From: Mycobacterium sp. ITM-2016-00318
Lineage (GTDB): Bacteria > Actinomycetota > Actinomycetes > Mycobacteriales > Mycobacteriaceae
DNA: 64,000 nucleotides
Direction of reading: 5' to 3'
Assembly (NCBI RefSeq): GCF_002968285.2
Contig: NZ_CP134400.1
Location: 930,001 to 994,000 of the forward strand
The notes beneath the pieces are model-generated. The model was not told the DNA's origin, did not search any database, and saw only the letters and a list, made by a program, of their open reading frames with translations. Numbering within the stretch: position 1 is the first letter of the stretch; each line of letters opens with the position of its first letter. This document shows, in pieces, positions 35,694 to 44,964 of the stretch. The translations under genes and the position numbers were made by a program.

Positions 35694-36440
35694 GTGGCCA
35701 CACCTGCCGGTTGGTATCCAGACCCCGACGGGTTGGGTGGTCAACGCTATTTCGACGGCCAATCCTGGACGCAACACCGGTCGCCGGCCGCGCAGGCGCC
35801 CCACCTTGACGCCGCCCGAGCCGCGCCGCAGAGGTCGCGCCCGAGCGGGAAGGTCATCGCGGGCATCATCGCCGCGGTCGCCGTCGTAGCCGTCGTGGGC
35901 GTCACCGCGGTGGTGATGACGCTGAAGACCGACGTCGGCGATGCCTCCGTCACCCACAAGCCGTCCGACGCGTCCGCCCGCACATCCGTTGCTGCGGCCG
36001 AACCCGAAAACGAATCACGGACAGGCGTAGAGGCGCAGACGCCGGAGAACCAGGCTTCGAGCGTCTGGCAGGCGGTACGGGACGGCAATTTCGAATTCGT
36101 CGTCACCGGCTTCGACCGCGCGCCCGCGGTCGCCGATCCCGATTTTCCCGACCTTCAGAAGACGGCGGCCGGGGAGTACCTACTGGTGAACATGAGGGTC
36201 ACCAACGTCGGCGCCGAACCTCAGACGTTCTTTGCGTCGTTCAACACACTGTCCGACGGCGCCACGGAGTTCACCTCCGATGACGAGGCCTGGATCTACC
36301 TCGGCAACACCCTTGCCGACCTCAACCCCGGCGACTCGATCGACACCGCGGTGGTCTTCGACGTGCCGGTGGGCACCGATCCCGAGTCCATCGAGCTGCA
36401 CGAGGGCCCGTTCTCCGACGGCGTTGTCGTCGGCCTCTGA
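35694..36440 (+). CDS. DUF2510/DUF4352 membrane protein, short form
   Basis: 248 aa, GTG start at 35694 with a GAGAGAAAGG site upstream. DUF2510 (ATPAGWYPDPDGLGGQRYF), a transmembrane helix (KVIAGIIAAVAVVAVVGVTA, about 57-77), a polar linker and a DUF4352 domain (FEFVVTGFDRAPAVADPDFP ... LVNMRVTNVGAEPQTFFASF). Same architecture as the protein at 32.6-33.8 kb without the long Pro-rich insert, so a divergent paralogue. Extracytoplasmic Ig-like domain of unknown partner. Confidence 0.82.
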   Translation: MATPAGWYPDPDGLGGQRYFDGQSWTQHRSPAAQAPHLDAARAAPQRSRPSGKVIAGIIAAVAVVAVVGVTAVVMTLKTDVGDASVTHKPSDASARTSVAAAEPENESRTGVEAQTPENQASSVWQAVRDGNFEFVVTGFDRAPAVADPDFPDLQKTAAGEYLLVNMRVTNVGAEPQTFFASFNTLSDGATEFTSDDEAWIYLGNTLADLNPGDSIDTAVVFDVPVGTDPESIELHEGPFSDGVVVGL

Positions 36441-36510
36441 GCCGTTTGGCGAGCCAAACCGCGAGAATGTACCCTCTTTAAGGCCCACGAGCACGACTAC
36501 GCGGGCTCTG

Positions 36511-36583
36511 GCCCCCTTAGCTCAGTCGGTAGAGCGTTTCCATGGTAAGGAAAAGGTCAACGGTTCGATTCCGTTAGGGGGCT
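36511..36583 (+). tRNA. thrT: tRNA-Thr (GGT)
   Basis: 73-nt cloverleaf: acceptor GCCCCCT/AGGGGGC, D arm GCTC...GAGC, anticodon stem TTTCC/GGAAA with loop ATGGTAA (anticodon GGT), T arm AACGG-TTCGATT-CCGTT. Discriminator T. The CCA end is not encoded. The gene symbol follows usage in other mycobacterial genomes. Confidence 0.97.
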
Positions 36584-36647
36584 CGGTGGTCACCTGGCGA
36601 GCGAAGCGACGGAGAGTGGCGCAGTGGCTAGTAGGTGGCACCCGGAT

Positions 36648-36721
36648 GGCGGTGTAGCTCAGCTGGTTAGAGCGCACGACTCATAATCGTGAGGTCGGGG
36701 GATCGAGTCCCCCCACCGCTA
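36648..36721 (+). tRNA. metT: tRNA-Met (CAT), elongator type
   Basis: 74-nt cloverleaf: acceptor GGCGGTG/CACCGCT, D arm GCTC...GAGC, anticodon stem CACGA/TCGTG with loop CTCATAA (anticodon CAT), T arm GGGGG-ATCGAGT-CCCCC. There is no initiator-type C1:A72 mismatch, so it is the elongator tRNA. Immediately upstream of rpmG, probably in one transcript. Confidence 0.96.
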
Positions 36722-36759
36722 CAGGATTCAAGTACAACTCGTGAAAGAGGGCAGCTGAC

Positions 36760-36927
36760 GTGGCGTCCAGTACCGACGTTAGGCCGAAGATCACTTTGGC
36801 CTGCGAGGTGTGCAAGCACCGCAACTACATCACCAAGAAGAACCGCAGAAACGATCCCGACCGGCTCGAGATCAAGAAGTTCTGCCCGAACTGCGGAAAG
36901 CATCAGGCTCATAAAGAGTCGCGCTGA
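36760..36927 (+). CDS. rpmG: 50S ribosomal protein L33 (RpmG2)
   Basis: 55 aa, GTG start. Sequence [20 protein letters not shown] contains the first zinc pair (CEVC); FCPNCGKHQ gives the second (CPNC), so this is the zinc-binding C+ form. Length equals that of the mycobacterial RpmG2. The C+ form is normally replaced by a C- paralogue under zinc limitation; that paralogue is not in this window. Located between tRNA-Met and hadA, as in M. tuberculosis. Confidence 0.97.
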   Translation: MASSTDVRPKITLACEVCKHRNYITKKNRRNDPDRLEIKKFCPNCGKHQAHKESR

Positions 36928-36978
36928 CCGAAGCCCTGCCCAGGGCGTCAGCTGAGAACGTAGGTAGGTTCACGAGCC

Positions 36979-37467
36979 GTGTCATCGTCGTTTCTGGACA
37001 GCCTGGTCGGGCTGCACTATCGCTACCCCGACCATTACGAGGTGGGCCGGGAGAAGATCCGCGAGTACGCGGTGGCAGTCAAGAACGACGACGAGTCGTT
37101 CTTCGACGAGTCGGCCGCGGACAAGCTCGGATACGACGCCATACTGGCGCCGCTGACGTTCATCTCCATCTTCGGATATGTGGCGCAGCTGGCGATGTTC
37201 GAGCACCACAACATCGGCATCACGGACGCCAAGATCGTCCACGTCGACCAGGAGCTCAGGTTCCTGATGCCGGTCAAGGCCGGCGACCTGCTCTACTGCG
37301 ATGTGCACGTGCACTCGGTCCGCCAATCGTTCGGCACCGACATCATCGTGACGAAGAACATCGTGACGAATGACAAGGGCGAGGTAGTACAAGAGGCCTT
37401 CACGACCCTTGCGGGCCGTTCAGGCGACGACGAAGAAGAAGGTGGCTTCAACAATGGCACTGCGTGA
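36979..37467 (+). CDS. hadA: (3R)-hydroxyacyl-ACP dehydratase subunit HadA
   Basis: 162 aa, GTG start at 36979 with an AGGTAGG site upstream. MaoC-like hotdog subunit of the FAS-II elongation dehydratase HadAB for early meromycolate elongation. Key segments: LHYRYPDHYEVGREKIREYA, DAILAPLTFISIFGY, KIVHVDQELRFLMPVKAGDL. HadA carries the substrate-binding channel, with the catalytic dyad supplied by HadB. Its 3' end overlaps the hadB start by 14 bp. Target pathway of thiacetazone and isoxyl in M. tuberculosis (family knowledge). Confidence 0.97.
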   Translation: MSSSFLDSLVGLHYRYPDHYEVGREKIREYAVAVKNDDESFFDESAADKLGYDAILAPLTFISIFGYVAQLAMFEHHNIGITDAKIVHVDQELRFLMPVKAGDLLYCDVHVHSVRQSFGTDIIVTKNIVTNDKGEVVQEAFTTLAGRSGDDEEEGGFNNGTA

Positions 37468-37882
37468 GTTCGATTCGGTGAAGGTGGGTGACCAGCTTCC
37501 CGACAAGGTCATCCCGTTGACACGGCAAGACCTCGTGAACTACGCGGGCGTCTCGGGCGACCTCAACCCGATCCACTGGGATGACGAGATCGCCAAACAG
37601 GTCGGCCTCGACACCGCGATCGCGCACGGCATGCTGACCATGGGCCTTGGCGGCGGCTACGTCACCTCGTGGGTCGGCGACCCGGGCGCGGTGACGGAGT
37701 ACAACGTCCGCTTCACCGCTGTGGTGCCGGTGCCCAACGATGGCGTCGGCGCCGAGATCACCTTCAGCGGCAAGGTGAAATCCGTTGACCCGGAGACGAA
37801 ATCGGTCACCATCGCGCTGTCGGCGACAAGCGGCGGCAAGAAGATCTTCGGTCGCGCGGTTGCAAGCGCGAAGCTGGCCTGA
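37454..37882 (+). CDS. hadB: (3R)-hydroxyacyl-ACP dehydratase subunit HadB (catalytic)
   Basis: 142 aa, the usual HadB length. Hydratase-2 motif YAGVSGDLNPIHWDDEIAKQ places the catalytic dyad at Asp36 and His41. It pairs with HadA (early) or HadC (later, longer meromycolate chains). ATG 37454 lies inside the hadA 3' end, which implies translational coupling. Confidence 0.98.
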   Translation: MALREFDSVKVGDQLPDKVIPLTRQDLVNYAGVSGDLNPIHWDDEIAKQVGLDTAIAHGMLTMGLGGGYVTSWVGDPGAVTEYNVRFTAVVPVPNDGVGAEITFSGKVKSVDPETKSVTIALSATSGGKKIFGRAVASAKLA

Positions 37883-37894
37883 GGAGCACTGCAG

Positions 37895-38452
37895 ATGGCT
37901 ATCAAGACCGACGTCCTGGGGATGATTTTCGACTATCCCGACTACTTTGTCGTAGGCCGCGAGAAGGTCCGCGAGTACGCCAACGCCGTCAAGTCGTTCG
38001 ACCCCGCCTTCCATGACGAGGCGGCCGCCGCTGAACTCGGGCACTCGGCGCTGGTGGCCCCGCTGACCTTCGTCTCGACCTTCGCGCTGATCATGCAGCA
38101 GGAGTTCTTCCGCCAGGTCGACACCGGCTTCCAGACCATGCAGATCGTGCAGGTCGACCAGCAGTTCCGTTACCACAAACCGTTGCTGGCCGGCGACAAG
38201 GTGTGGGGCCGGATGGAGGTCATCTCGGTCAACGAAAGGTTCGGCGCAGACATCGTCGTGACCAGGAATACGGCCGCCGATGACAACGGTGAGCTGTACC
38301 TCGAGGCGTTCACGACACTGATGGGCCACGAAGGCGACAACTCGATCTCGCTGAAGTACGACCTCGAGACGGGCCAGGTGGTGCGGACGGCCCCGGACGC
38401 CGAGGCGGCCGACCCGGCGCCTGCCGCCGAGGGCGAAGTCGAGGCGGATTAG
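37895..38452 (+). CDS. hadC: (3R)-hydroxyacyl-ACP dehydratase subunit HadC
   Basis: 185 aa, hotdog subunit partnering HadB in HadBC, for late meromycolate elongation. Core: MIFDYPDYFVVGREKVREYA, LVAPLTFVSTFALIMQQEFF, MQIVQVDQQFRYHKPLLAGD, ADIVVTRNTAADDNGELY. Compared with the M. tuberculosis protein (about 166 aa) it has an extra acidic tail (EAADPAPAAEGEVEAD). Twelve bases after hadB, so the three genes form an operon. Confidence 0.97.
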   Translation: MAIKTDVLGMIFDYPDYFVVGREKVREYANAVKSFDPAFHDEAAAAELGHSALVAPLTFVSTFALIMQQEFFRQVDTGFQTMQIVQVDQQFRYHKPLLAGDKVWGRMEVISVNERFGADIVVTRNTAADDNGELYLEAFTTLMGHEGDNSISLKYDLETGQVVRTAPDAEAADPAPAAEGEVEAD

Positions 38453-38503
38453 TAACTCAGACCTGGCCCGATGTAGACTCGAACCTCGGGATTTTCCCAA
38501 TAA

Positions 38504-38550
38504 TGCGCGCTGTCCGTCGGTTTGATTGTCGGCCGATCGGGGAGCGCGCA
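38504..38550 (+). terminator. Inverted repeat downstream of hadC, possible terminator
   Basis: Perfect 8-bp arms TGCGCGCT (38504-38511) and AGCGCGCA (38543-38550) around a 31-nt loop that itself contains CCGATCGG. It lies 50 bp after the hadC stop and 60 bp before tRNA-Trp. No T-tract follows, as is common for mycobacterial terminators, so the assignment is uncertain; it could also be part of the tRNA promoter region. Confidence 0.35.
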
Positions 38551-38613
38551 AATTGTGTGAGTTCCGGGCGGGATCGATGACCTGCCAGCAGGTGTGCCAG
38601 CAGTAATCCGTGA

Positions 38614-38686
<73 letters not shown>

Positions 38687-38755
38687 CTCTACTGAATACT
38701 CGACACGTGTGGACACTGGAAGGTGACCCCACACAACACTGACGAAAGGCATGCG

Positions 38756-39130
38756 GTGAGCGACGAGCCCGAAGGCACCGGCTCCGTGGTGACGCAGCCG
38801 ACGCGACCCACCGGTAAGCGGTCGCGGCGCGGCGCCGCAGTCGACGGCGACGCCACGACCGGCGCCAAAGAAGCGCCCGCGCTCGAGGAGAGCGGCAAGG
38901 GCAAGAAGAAGACGAAGAAGGCCGCTAAGGGGCCGCGTCGCAACCCGATCGCGTATGTCATCAACTACCTGCGCGAAGTCATCGGCGAGCTGCGCAAGGT
39001 CATCTGGCCGAACCGCAAGCAGATGGTCACCTACACCATGGTGGTGCTGGTCTTCCTGGTGTTCATGGTGACGCTGATCGGACTGGTCGACCTCGGCGTT
39101 GCCAAGGTCGTGATGATGGTGTTCGGCTGA
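38756..39130 (+). CDS. secE: Preprotein translocase subunit SecE
   Basis: 124 aa from GTG 38756, chosen because CGAAAGG lies 7 bp upstream; an in-frame start at 38723 has no comparable site. Long basic/acidic N-terminal extension (TGKRSRRGAAVDGDATTGAK) typical of actinobacterial SecE, then the amphipathic helix (NPIAYVINYLREVIGELRKV) with IWPNRKQM and a single membrane span YTMVVLVFLVFMVTLIGLVD. Clamps SecY in the plasma membrane. Confidence 0.95.
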   Translation: MSDEPEGTGSVVTQPTRPTGKRSRRGAAVDGDATTGAKEAPALEESGKGKKKTKKAAKGPRRNPIAYVINYLREVIGELRKVIWPNRKQMVTYTMVVLVFLVFMVTLIGLVDLGVAKVVMMVFG

Positions 39131-39157
39131 CCGGACCAGGGATATTGAGAGGACTGA

Positions 39158-39997
<840 letters not shown>

Positions 39998-40015
39998 AGA
40001 GGAACGCCAACCACC

Positions 40016-40444
40016 ATGGCCCCGAAGAAGAAAGTCGCCGGGCTGATCAAGCTGCAGATCCAGGCCGGGCAGGCCAACCCCGCCCCGCCCGTCGGTCCGG
40101 CGCTCGGCCAGCACGGCGTCAACATCATGGAGTTCTGCAAGGCGTACAACGCCGCGACGGAAAGCCAGCGCGGCAACGTCATTCCCGTGGAGATCACCGT
40201 CTACGAGGACCGCAGCTTCACGTTCGCGCTGAAGACACCGCCCGCGGCCAAGCTGCTGCTGAAGGCCGCAGGCGTGCCAAAGGGCTCGGGCGAGCCGCAC
40301 AAGACCAAGGTCGCCAAGGTGACGTGGGATCAGGTGCGCGAGATCGCCGAGACCAAGAAGGAAGACCTGAACGCCAACGACATCGATCAGGCGGCCAAGA
40401 TCATCGCCGGCACCGCCCGGTCGATGGGAATCACCGTCGAATAA
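40016..40444 (+). CDS. rplK: 50S ribosomal protein L11
   Basis: 142 aa, the canonical length. N-terminal [20 protein letters not shown] and [20 protein letters not shown] with the helix-breaking Pro-Pro of the thiostrepton-binding region; C-terminal rRNA-binding [23 protein letters not shown] helix and [11 protein letters not shown]. Start ATG 40016, 18 bp after nusG. Confidence 0.98.
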   Translation: MAPKKKVAGLIKLQIQAGQANPAPPVGPALGQHGVNIMEFCKAYNAATESQRGNVIPVEITVYEDRSFTFALKTPPAAKLLLKAAGVPKGSGEPHKTKVAKVTWDQVREIAETKKEDLNANDIDQAAKIIAGTARSMGITVE

Positions 40445-40459
40445 TTCGACGAATCCCGA

Positions 40460-40540
40460 ACAGTGGGAGAGCTGGCATCGGCTCGCCACGTTGAACGCTC
40501 TTCGCGCGAGCGCTCATCGCACCACAACCCTGCAACAAGG
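40460..40540 (+). promoter_or_regulatory. rplK-rplA intergenic leader with stem-loops
   Basis: 104 bp separate rplK and rplA. It contains CAGTGGGAGAGCTGGC...GGCTCGCCACG and a clear stem CGCTC-ttcgcgc-GAGCG (40496-40512) before the AAGGAG ribosome-binding site. L1 commonly represses its own operon by binding a leader that mimics its rRNA site (family knowledge); this stretch is the obvious candidate, but a binding site was not verified. Confidence 0.35.
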
Positions 40541-40548
40541 AGATAGCA

Positions 40549-41256
40549 ATGAGCAAGAGCAGCAAGGCATATCGCGAAGCCGCTGAGAAGGTGGACCGGG
40601 AGCGGCTGTACTCGCCGCTCGAGGCCGCCAAGCTGGCCAAGGAGACCTCGTCGAAGAAGCAGGATGCGACCGTCGAGGTCGCCGTCCGCCTCGGCGTCGA
40701 CCCCCGCAAGGCCGACCAGATGGTCCGCGGCACCGTCAACCTGCCGCACGGCACCGGTAAGACGGCGCGCGTCGCGGTGTTCGCCGTCGGCGACAAGGCC
40801 GAGGAGGCCAAGGCCGCAGGCGCCGACGAGGTCGGCAGCGACGACCTGATCGAGAAGATCCAGGGCGGCTTCCTGGACTTCGACGCCGCGATCGCCACCC
40901 CCGACCAGATGGCCAAAGTGGGCCGCATCGCCCGCATCCTCGGGCCGCGCGGCCTGATGCCGAACCCCAAGACGGGCACGGTCACGCCGGATGTCACCAA
41001 GGCGGTCAACGACATCAAGGGCGGCAAGATCAACTTCCGCGTCGACAAGCAGGCCAACCTGCACTTCGTCATCGGCAAGGCGTCCTTCGACGAGAAGTCG
41101 CTCGCCGAGAACTACGGCGCCGCGATCGACGAGATCCTGCGGGCCAAGCCGTCGTCGTCGAAGGGGCGCTACCTGAAGAAGATCGTCGTTTCGACCACCA
41201 CCGGGCCCGGCATTCCCGTCGACCCGTCGGTCACGCGCAACTTCGCCGAGGCCTGA
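40549..41256 (+). CDS. rplA: 50S ribosomal protein L1
   Basis: 235 aa, canonical length. [60 protein letters not shown] and [20 protein letters not shown] are L1 signatures. AAGGAG lies 8 bp before ATG 40549. Binds the L1 stalk of 23S rRNA. Confidence 0.98.
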   Translation: MSKSSKAYREAAEKVDRERLYSPLEAAKLAKETSSKKQDATVEVAVRLGVDPRKADQMVRGTVNLPHGTGKTARVAVFAVGDKAEEAKAAGADEVGSDDLIEKIQGGFLDFDAAIATPDQMAKVGRIARILGPRGLMPNPKTGTVTPDVTKAVNDIKGGKINFRVDKQANLHFVIGKASFDEKSLAENYGAAIDEILRAKPSSSKGRYLKKIVVSTTTGPGIPVDPSVTRNFAEA

Positions 41257-41267
41257 GCCCCGGCGAA

Positions 41268-41903
41268 ATGCGAGCGCTCGCAGCGGCTTTCGTCGCGCCG
41301 GCGGTACTGCTGGCACCCACTGCGGGTGCTGCGCCCGCGACGGCGGAACAGGCCGGCTTCGTCGACATCCGCAGCGTCGTCCCCGACGCCGTCGTCGACC
41401 TGAAGTACGCGACGCCCGACAACGTCGTCGGCAGGCCGCTGTATCCGGCCGACGCGCACTGCCTCGTGCACGAATCGCTGGCACCGGGACTCGCGAAGGC
41501 CGCCCAGGCGTTTCGGGCCCGCGGCGCGAAGGTGGTGTTCTGGGACTGCTACCGTCCGCATGCCGTTCAGGCTGAACTGTATGACGCCGTGCCCGACCCG
41601 AATTGGGTCGCGCGGCCGGGGACATCCGCCCGCAGCCACGAATCGGGCCGCTCGGTCGACGTGACGCTCGCCGACGCGCACTACGGTTGGCCGATCGACA
41701 TGGGCACCGGCTTCGACGACTTCTCCTCGAAGGCAAAGGCTTTCGCGACCGACGGTGTCACGCCCGAGCAGCAGGCCAACAGGAAGTGGCTGCGCGACGG
41801 CATGAGCGCGGGAGGCCTTGCGGTCTACTCGGGGGAGTGGTGGCACTTCGACGGACCCGACGCCGGCGTGGGTCAGCCGATCCTCGATGTTCCGCTGACC
41901 TGA
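41268..41903 (+). CDS. Secreted D-alanyl-D-alanine dipeptidase, VanX/DdpX-like (peptidase M15D)
   Basis: 211 aa. Sec signal peptide (MRALAAAFVAPAVLLAPTAG, cleavage after AAPA), then a VanX-fold domain: VDLKYATPDNVVGRPLY, FWDCYRPHAVQ (Arg96, substrate carboxylate), SHESGRSVDVTL (zinc His124 and Asp131) and SGEWWHFD (catalytic Glu190, zinc His193). All zinc and catalytic residues are present. Substrate would be D-Ala-D-Ala outside the membrane, so cell-wall turnover or nutrition rather than vancomycin resistance: no vanH/vanA partner is seen. The ATG is 11 bp after rplA with no own Shine-Dalgarno. Its stop is 3 bp from the convergent methyltransferase stop. Confidence 0.87.
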   Translation: MRALAAAFVAPAVLLAPTAGAAPATAEQAGFVDIRSVVPDAVVDLKYATPDNVVGRPLYPADAHCLVHESLAPGLAKAAQAFRARGAKVVFWDCYRPHAVQAELYDAVPDPNWVARPGTSARSHESGRSVDVTLADAHYGWPIDMGTGFDDFSSKAKAFATDGVTPEQQANRKWLRDGMSAGGLAVYSGEWWHFDGPDAGVGQPILDVPLT

Positions 41904-41906
41904 CGT

Positions 41907-42773
41907 CTACTTCGTCAGAGTGAACTGGCAGACGTCGATGACGCCCCGGCGAAACAGGTCCGCGCAGCCCCTCAGGTACTTCATGTAGCGGTTGTAGACC
42001 TCCTGCGACTGGATCGCTATCGCGTCCTCCCGCTTGGATTCCAATGCGGCGGCCCAGATGTCGAGAGTTTTCGCATAGTGCAGCTGCAGCGACTGCACCC
42101 GCGAAACCTCGAACCCGACGCGCACCGAGTGTTCCTCGACGACCGGAATCGTCGGCAGCCAGCCGCCGGGGAAGATCTCGGTCAGAATGAAGCGCGAGAA
42201 GTGCACCAACTCCGCGGTGGTCTGCACGCCTCTGCGCCTGCGTTCCTCCAACGTGGCCCTGACGATCGTGTGCAGCAGCATCACGCCGTTTTCGGGGAGC
42301 AGGTCATAGGCCTTGGTGAAAAACGCTCTGTAGCGGTCGCTTCCGAAGTGTTCGAACGCGCCGATGGACACGATGCGGTCGATTGGTTCGTCGAACCGCT
42401 CCCAACCCTCGAGCAGGACCCGCTTGGTTCGCGGGCTGTCCATCTCGTCGAACGAGCGCTGCACGTGCTCGGCCTGGTTCTGGGACAACGTCAGTCCCAC
42501 GACGTTCACGTCGTACTTCTCCACGGCGCGGCGCATCGTGGCACCCCACCCGCAGCCGATGTCCAGCAACGTCATACCCGGTTGCAGGTCCAGTTTGCTC
42601 AGCGCGAGGTCGATCTTCGCTATCTGCGCCTCTTCCAATGTCATGTCGTCGCGCTCGAAGTAGGCGCAACTGTAGGTCTGCGTCGCATCGAGGAACAGTC
42701 GATAGAAGTCATCGGAGAGGTCGTAGTGGTGCTGCACCTCGTCAAAGCGCGGTGTGAGTTGGTCTGACTTCAT
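41907..42773 (-). CDS. mmaA1: Mycolic acid SAM-dependent methyltransferase, MmaA1-like
   Basis: 288 aa; ATG 42773 with GGGGAGAGG upstream, preferred over an earlier in-frame start. Cyclopropane-synthase fold: [41 protein letters not shown] motif [35 protein letters not shown] (near residue 140), TEIFPGGWLP. HSVRVGFEVSRVQSLQLHYA and LHTIVRATL..., as in MmaA1, fit this member best by recall; MmaA1 introduces the distal methyl branch that precedes trans-cyclopropane or keto mycolates. It is separated from the other mmaA genes by the opposing fadD. Paralogue assignment is by pattern only. Confidence 0.75.
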   Translation of the reverse strand: MKSDQLTPRFDEVQHHYDLSDDFYRLFLDATQTYSCAYFERDDMTLEEAQIAKIDLALSKLDLQPGMTLLDIGCGWGATMRRAVEKYDVNVVGLTLSQNQAEHVQRSFDEMDSPRTKRVLLEGWERFDEPIDRIVSIGAFEHFGSDRYRAFFTKAYDLLPENGVMLLHTIVRATLEERRRRGVQTTAELVHFSRFILTEIFPGGWLPTIPVVEEHSVRVGFEVSRVQSLQLHYAKTLDIWAAALESKREDAIAIQSQEVYNRYMKYLRGCADLFRRGVIDVCQFTLTK

Positions 42774-43095
42774 CGGTTGCCTCTCCCCGGGAGTCTCGAC
42801 GCTGTGTAGCCCGGTCACTTGGTTTGAAACCCGGTCGAGAAGCGGTGGCACGGTCACGGGTGGTTTGCGCGACCGGAAATATGGCAGAACTTCTCATCTT
42901 TGTAGCACCGCTGTCAAACTCGCCACACCTGTGACCACTGTGAGAATCCGCACGCTCCGGCGCTGACGGATACGTAGATAACAGTTGGGAATAGCGGTTT
43001 TGTTTTCCCAGCTGACCCGACGCGCTGAGATCAAGATCTCGTCACAGACGCCCGCCGATTCACGGCTGAGGCCGTCTATCTCTTAGACTGCGCTT
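42774..43095. other. Divergent intergenic region between mmaA1-like and FadD32-like genes
   Basis: 322 bp, lower GC than its flanks and without an open frame I can support. It holds the mmaA1 ribosome-binding site (GGGGAGAGG near 42785) and must hold both promoters. A CTTAGACT block just upstream of the fadD ATG could be its -10. There are TCAAGATCTCG and GATAACAG stretches but no clear repeat or operator. Confidence 0.5.
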
Positions 43096-44964
43096 ATGGA
43101 ACGTGCGTCTGTGCATGGGGCACCCCCACCGCGACCGGGCCGGCCGAATACCAAGCCCTACGTCGACGAGACCGGTGGCATTCTGCTGCCCCCAGGCATG
43201 AGCCTTTCCCAATTGCTTGACCAGAACATCGCCAAGTTCGGCAACGAACTCGCCTACCGCTACGTCGATTACAGCCACGATCCCGACGGCACCGCCCTGG
43301 AACTGACCTGGAGCCAGGTCGGCATCCGGTCACAGGCCATCGGTGCCCGACTTCAGCAGGTGACCACGCGTGGCGATCGGGTGGCGATTCTTGCGCCGCA
43401 GGGCCTTGATTACGTGACGTGCTTCTTCGCGGCGATCCAGGCGGGCAATATCGCAGTCCCACTGTTCGCGCCTGAGCTGCCGGGGCACGCCGAGCGTCTG
43501 GACGCCGTGCTCACCGATGCCCTGCCCGCAGTGGTGCTCACCACCACTTCGGTGAGTGACGCGGTGCAGAAGTTCGTGCGATTGATGCCGCGCGAGACGA
43601 GGCCGCGCATCATCGCCGTCGATGCCATTCCCGATTCGGTGGGGTCGACGTTCCAGCCGTCCACCTTGGAGACCGACGACATCGCGTATCTGCAGTACAC
43701 CTCCGGCTCGACTCGCGCGCCGGCCGGGGTCGAGATCAGCCACCGCAACGCCGGTACCAACCTTCTGCAGATGGTCTTCTCGATCGGACTCGAGGGAGAC
43801 TTCGAGATCAACGGCGCCAGCTGGTTGCCGCTGTACCACGACATGGGTTTGATGATGGTCGGCTTCCCGGCCCTCTACGGCGGCCACCTGACCTTCATGT
43901 CGCCGATGGCGTTCGTGCGTCGGCCCGGACGTTGGATCCAGATGCTGCACACCACGTCCCGTCACAGCCACATCGTCTCGCCCGCACCGAACTTCGCTTT
44001 CGAACTGGTCGCGCAGCGCGGCATGCCCAAGGACGGCGAGGTGGACCTGACCAACGTGGTGTTCATCAACGGCTCAGAGCCGGTGAACCTGGAGTCCGTC
44101 ACGAAGTTCACCGAGGCATTCCTGCCGTACGGGCTGTCCAAGACTGCAGTTCGGCCGTCATACGGGATGGCAGAGGCGACGTTGTTCGTATCGTCGGTTC
44201 TGCCAGACACCGAGCCGACCGCCGTGTACCTCGATCGTGAACAGCTCGGCGCGGGACGGGCCGTTCATGTGGAACCCGATGCGCCGCAGGCCCTTGCGCA
44301 GGTGTCCTGCGGAAAGGTGTCGGTGAACCAGTGGGCGGCCATCGTCGATCCCGACACCGGTCAGGAGCTGCCGGACGAGTGTGTGGGCGAGATCTGGTTG
44401 CACGGCGACAATATCGGGCGCGGGTACTGGGCGAGGCCGGAGGAGACCGAGCACACCTTCGGCAACAAGCTGCAATCCCGGCTGGAGTCCGGCAGCCACG
44501 CCGACGGCACCGCCGACAGCGCGCTGTGGCTGCGCACCGGAGACCTCGGCTGTTACATCGACGGCGACCTGTTCATCACCGGCCGCATCAAGGACATGGT
44601 CATCGTCGACGGCCGCAACCACTATCCGCAGGACATCGAGTGGACCGTCGCTGAGTCGTCCAAGGCGATCCGCAGCGGCTTCGTCGCAGCGTTCTCCGTG
44701 CCTGCGCGCGAATTACCAGGCGGCGACCCAGCCGACACCAGCGAGAAGCTCGTCATCGTGGCGGAGCGTGGGCCAGGCGCAGGTCGGGCCGACCCGCAGC
44801 CGGTCGTCGACGCCGTCCGCAGGGCGGTATCACGCAAGCACGCCGTCAACGTCCACGACATGCGTTTGGTCGCGGCTGGTGTCATCCCGCGCACCACGAG
44901 CGGCAAGCTGGCGCGACGCGCGTGCCGGGCGGAGTACCTCGCCGGGACCCTCAGCACCCGCTAA
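43096..44964 (+). CDS. Long-chain fatty acyl-AMP ligase (FAAL), FadD32-like
   Basis: 622 aa. Adenylate-forming enzyme: P-loop [19 protein letters not shown] (residues about 197-215), [75 protein letters not shown] (catalytic Lys). The NHYPQDIE and FSVPARELP blocks and overall sequence most resemble FadD32, the meromycolyl-AMP ligase that feeds Pks13, as I recall it. No pks gene is adjacent; instead it sits inside the mmaA set, with its last 4 bp overlapping the convergent mmaA4 stop. Substrate inferred as a long meromycolate-type acid. ATG 43096 has no clear Shine-Dalgarno. Confidence 0.85.
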   Translation: MERASVHGAPPPRPGRPNTKPYVDETGGILLPPGMSLSQLLDQNIAKFGNELAYRYVDYSHDPDGTALELTWSQVGIRSQAIGARLQQVTTRGDRVAILAPQGLDYVTCFFAAIQAGNIAVPLFAPELPGHAERLDAVLTDALPAVVLTTTSVSDAVQKFVRLMPRETRPRIIAVDAIPDSVGSTFQPSTLETDDIAYLQYTSGSTRAPAGVEISHRNAGTNLLQMVFSIGLEGDFEINGASWLPLYHDMGLMMVGFPALYGGHLTFMSPMAFVRRPGRWIQMLHTTSRHSHIVSPAPNFAFELVAQRGMPKDGEVDLTNVVFINGSEPVNLESVTKFTEAFLPYGLSKTAVRPSYGMAEATLFVSSVLPDTEPTAVYLDREQLGAGRAVHVEPDAPQALAQVSCGKVSVNQWAAIVDPDTGQELPDECVGEIWLHGDNIGRGYWARPEETEHTFGNKLQSRLESGSHADGTADSALWLRTGDLGCYIDGDLFITGRIKDMVIVDGRNHYPQDIEWTVAESSKAIRSGFVAAFSVPARELPGGDPADTSEKLVIVAERGPGAGRADPQPVVDAVRRAVSRKHAVNVHDMRLVAAGVIPRTTSGKLARRACRAEYLAGTLSTR

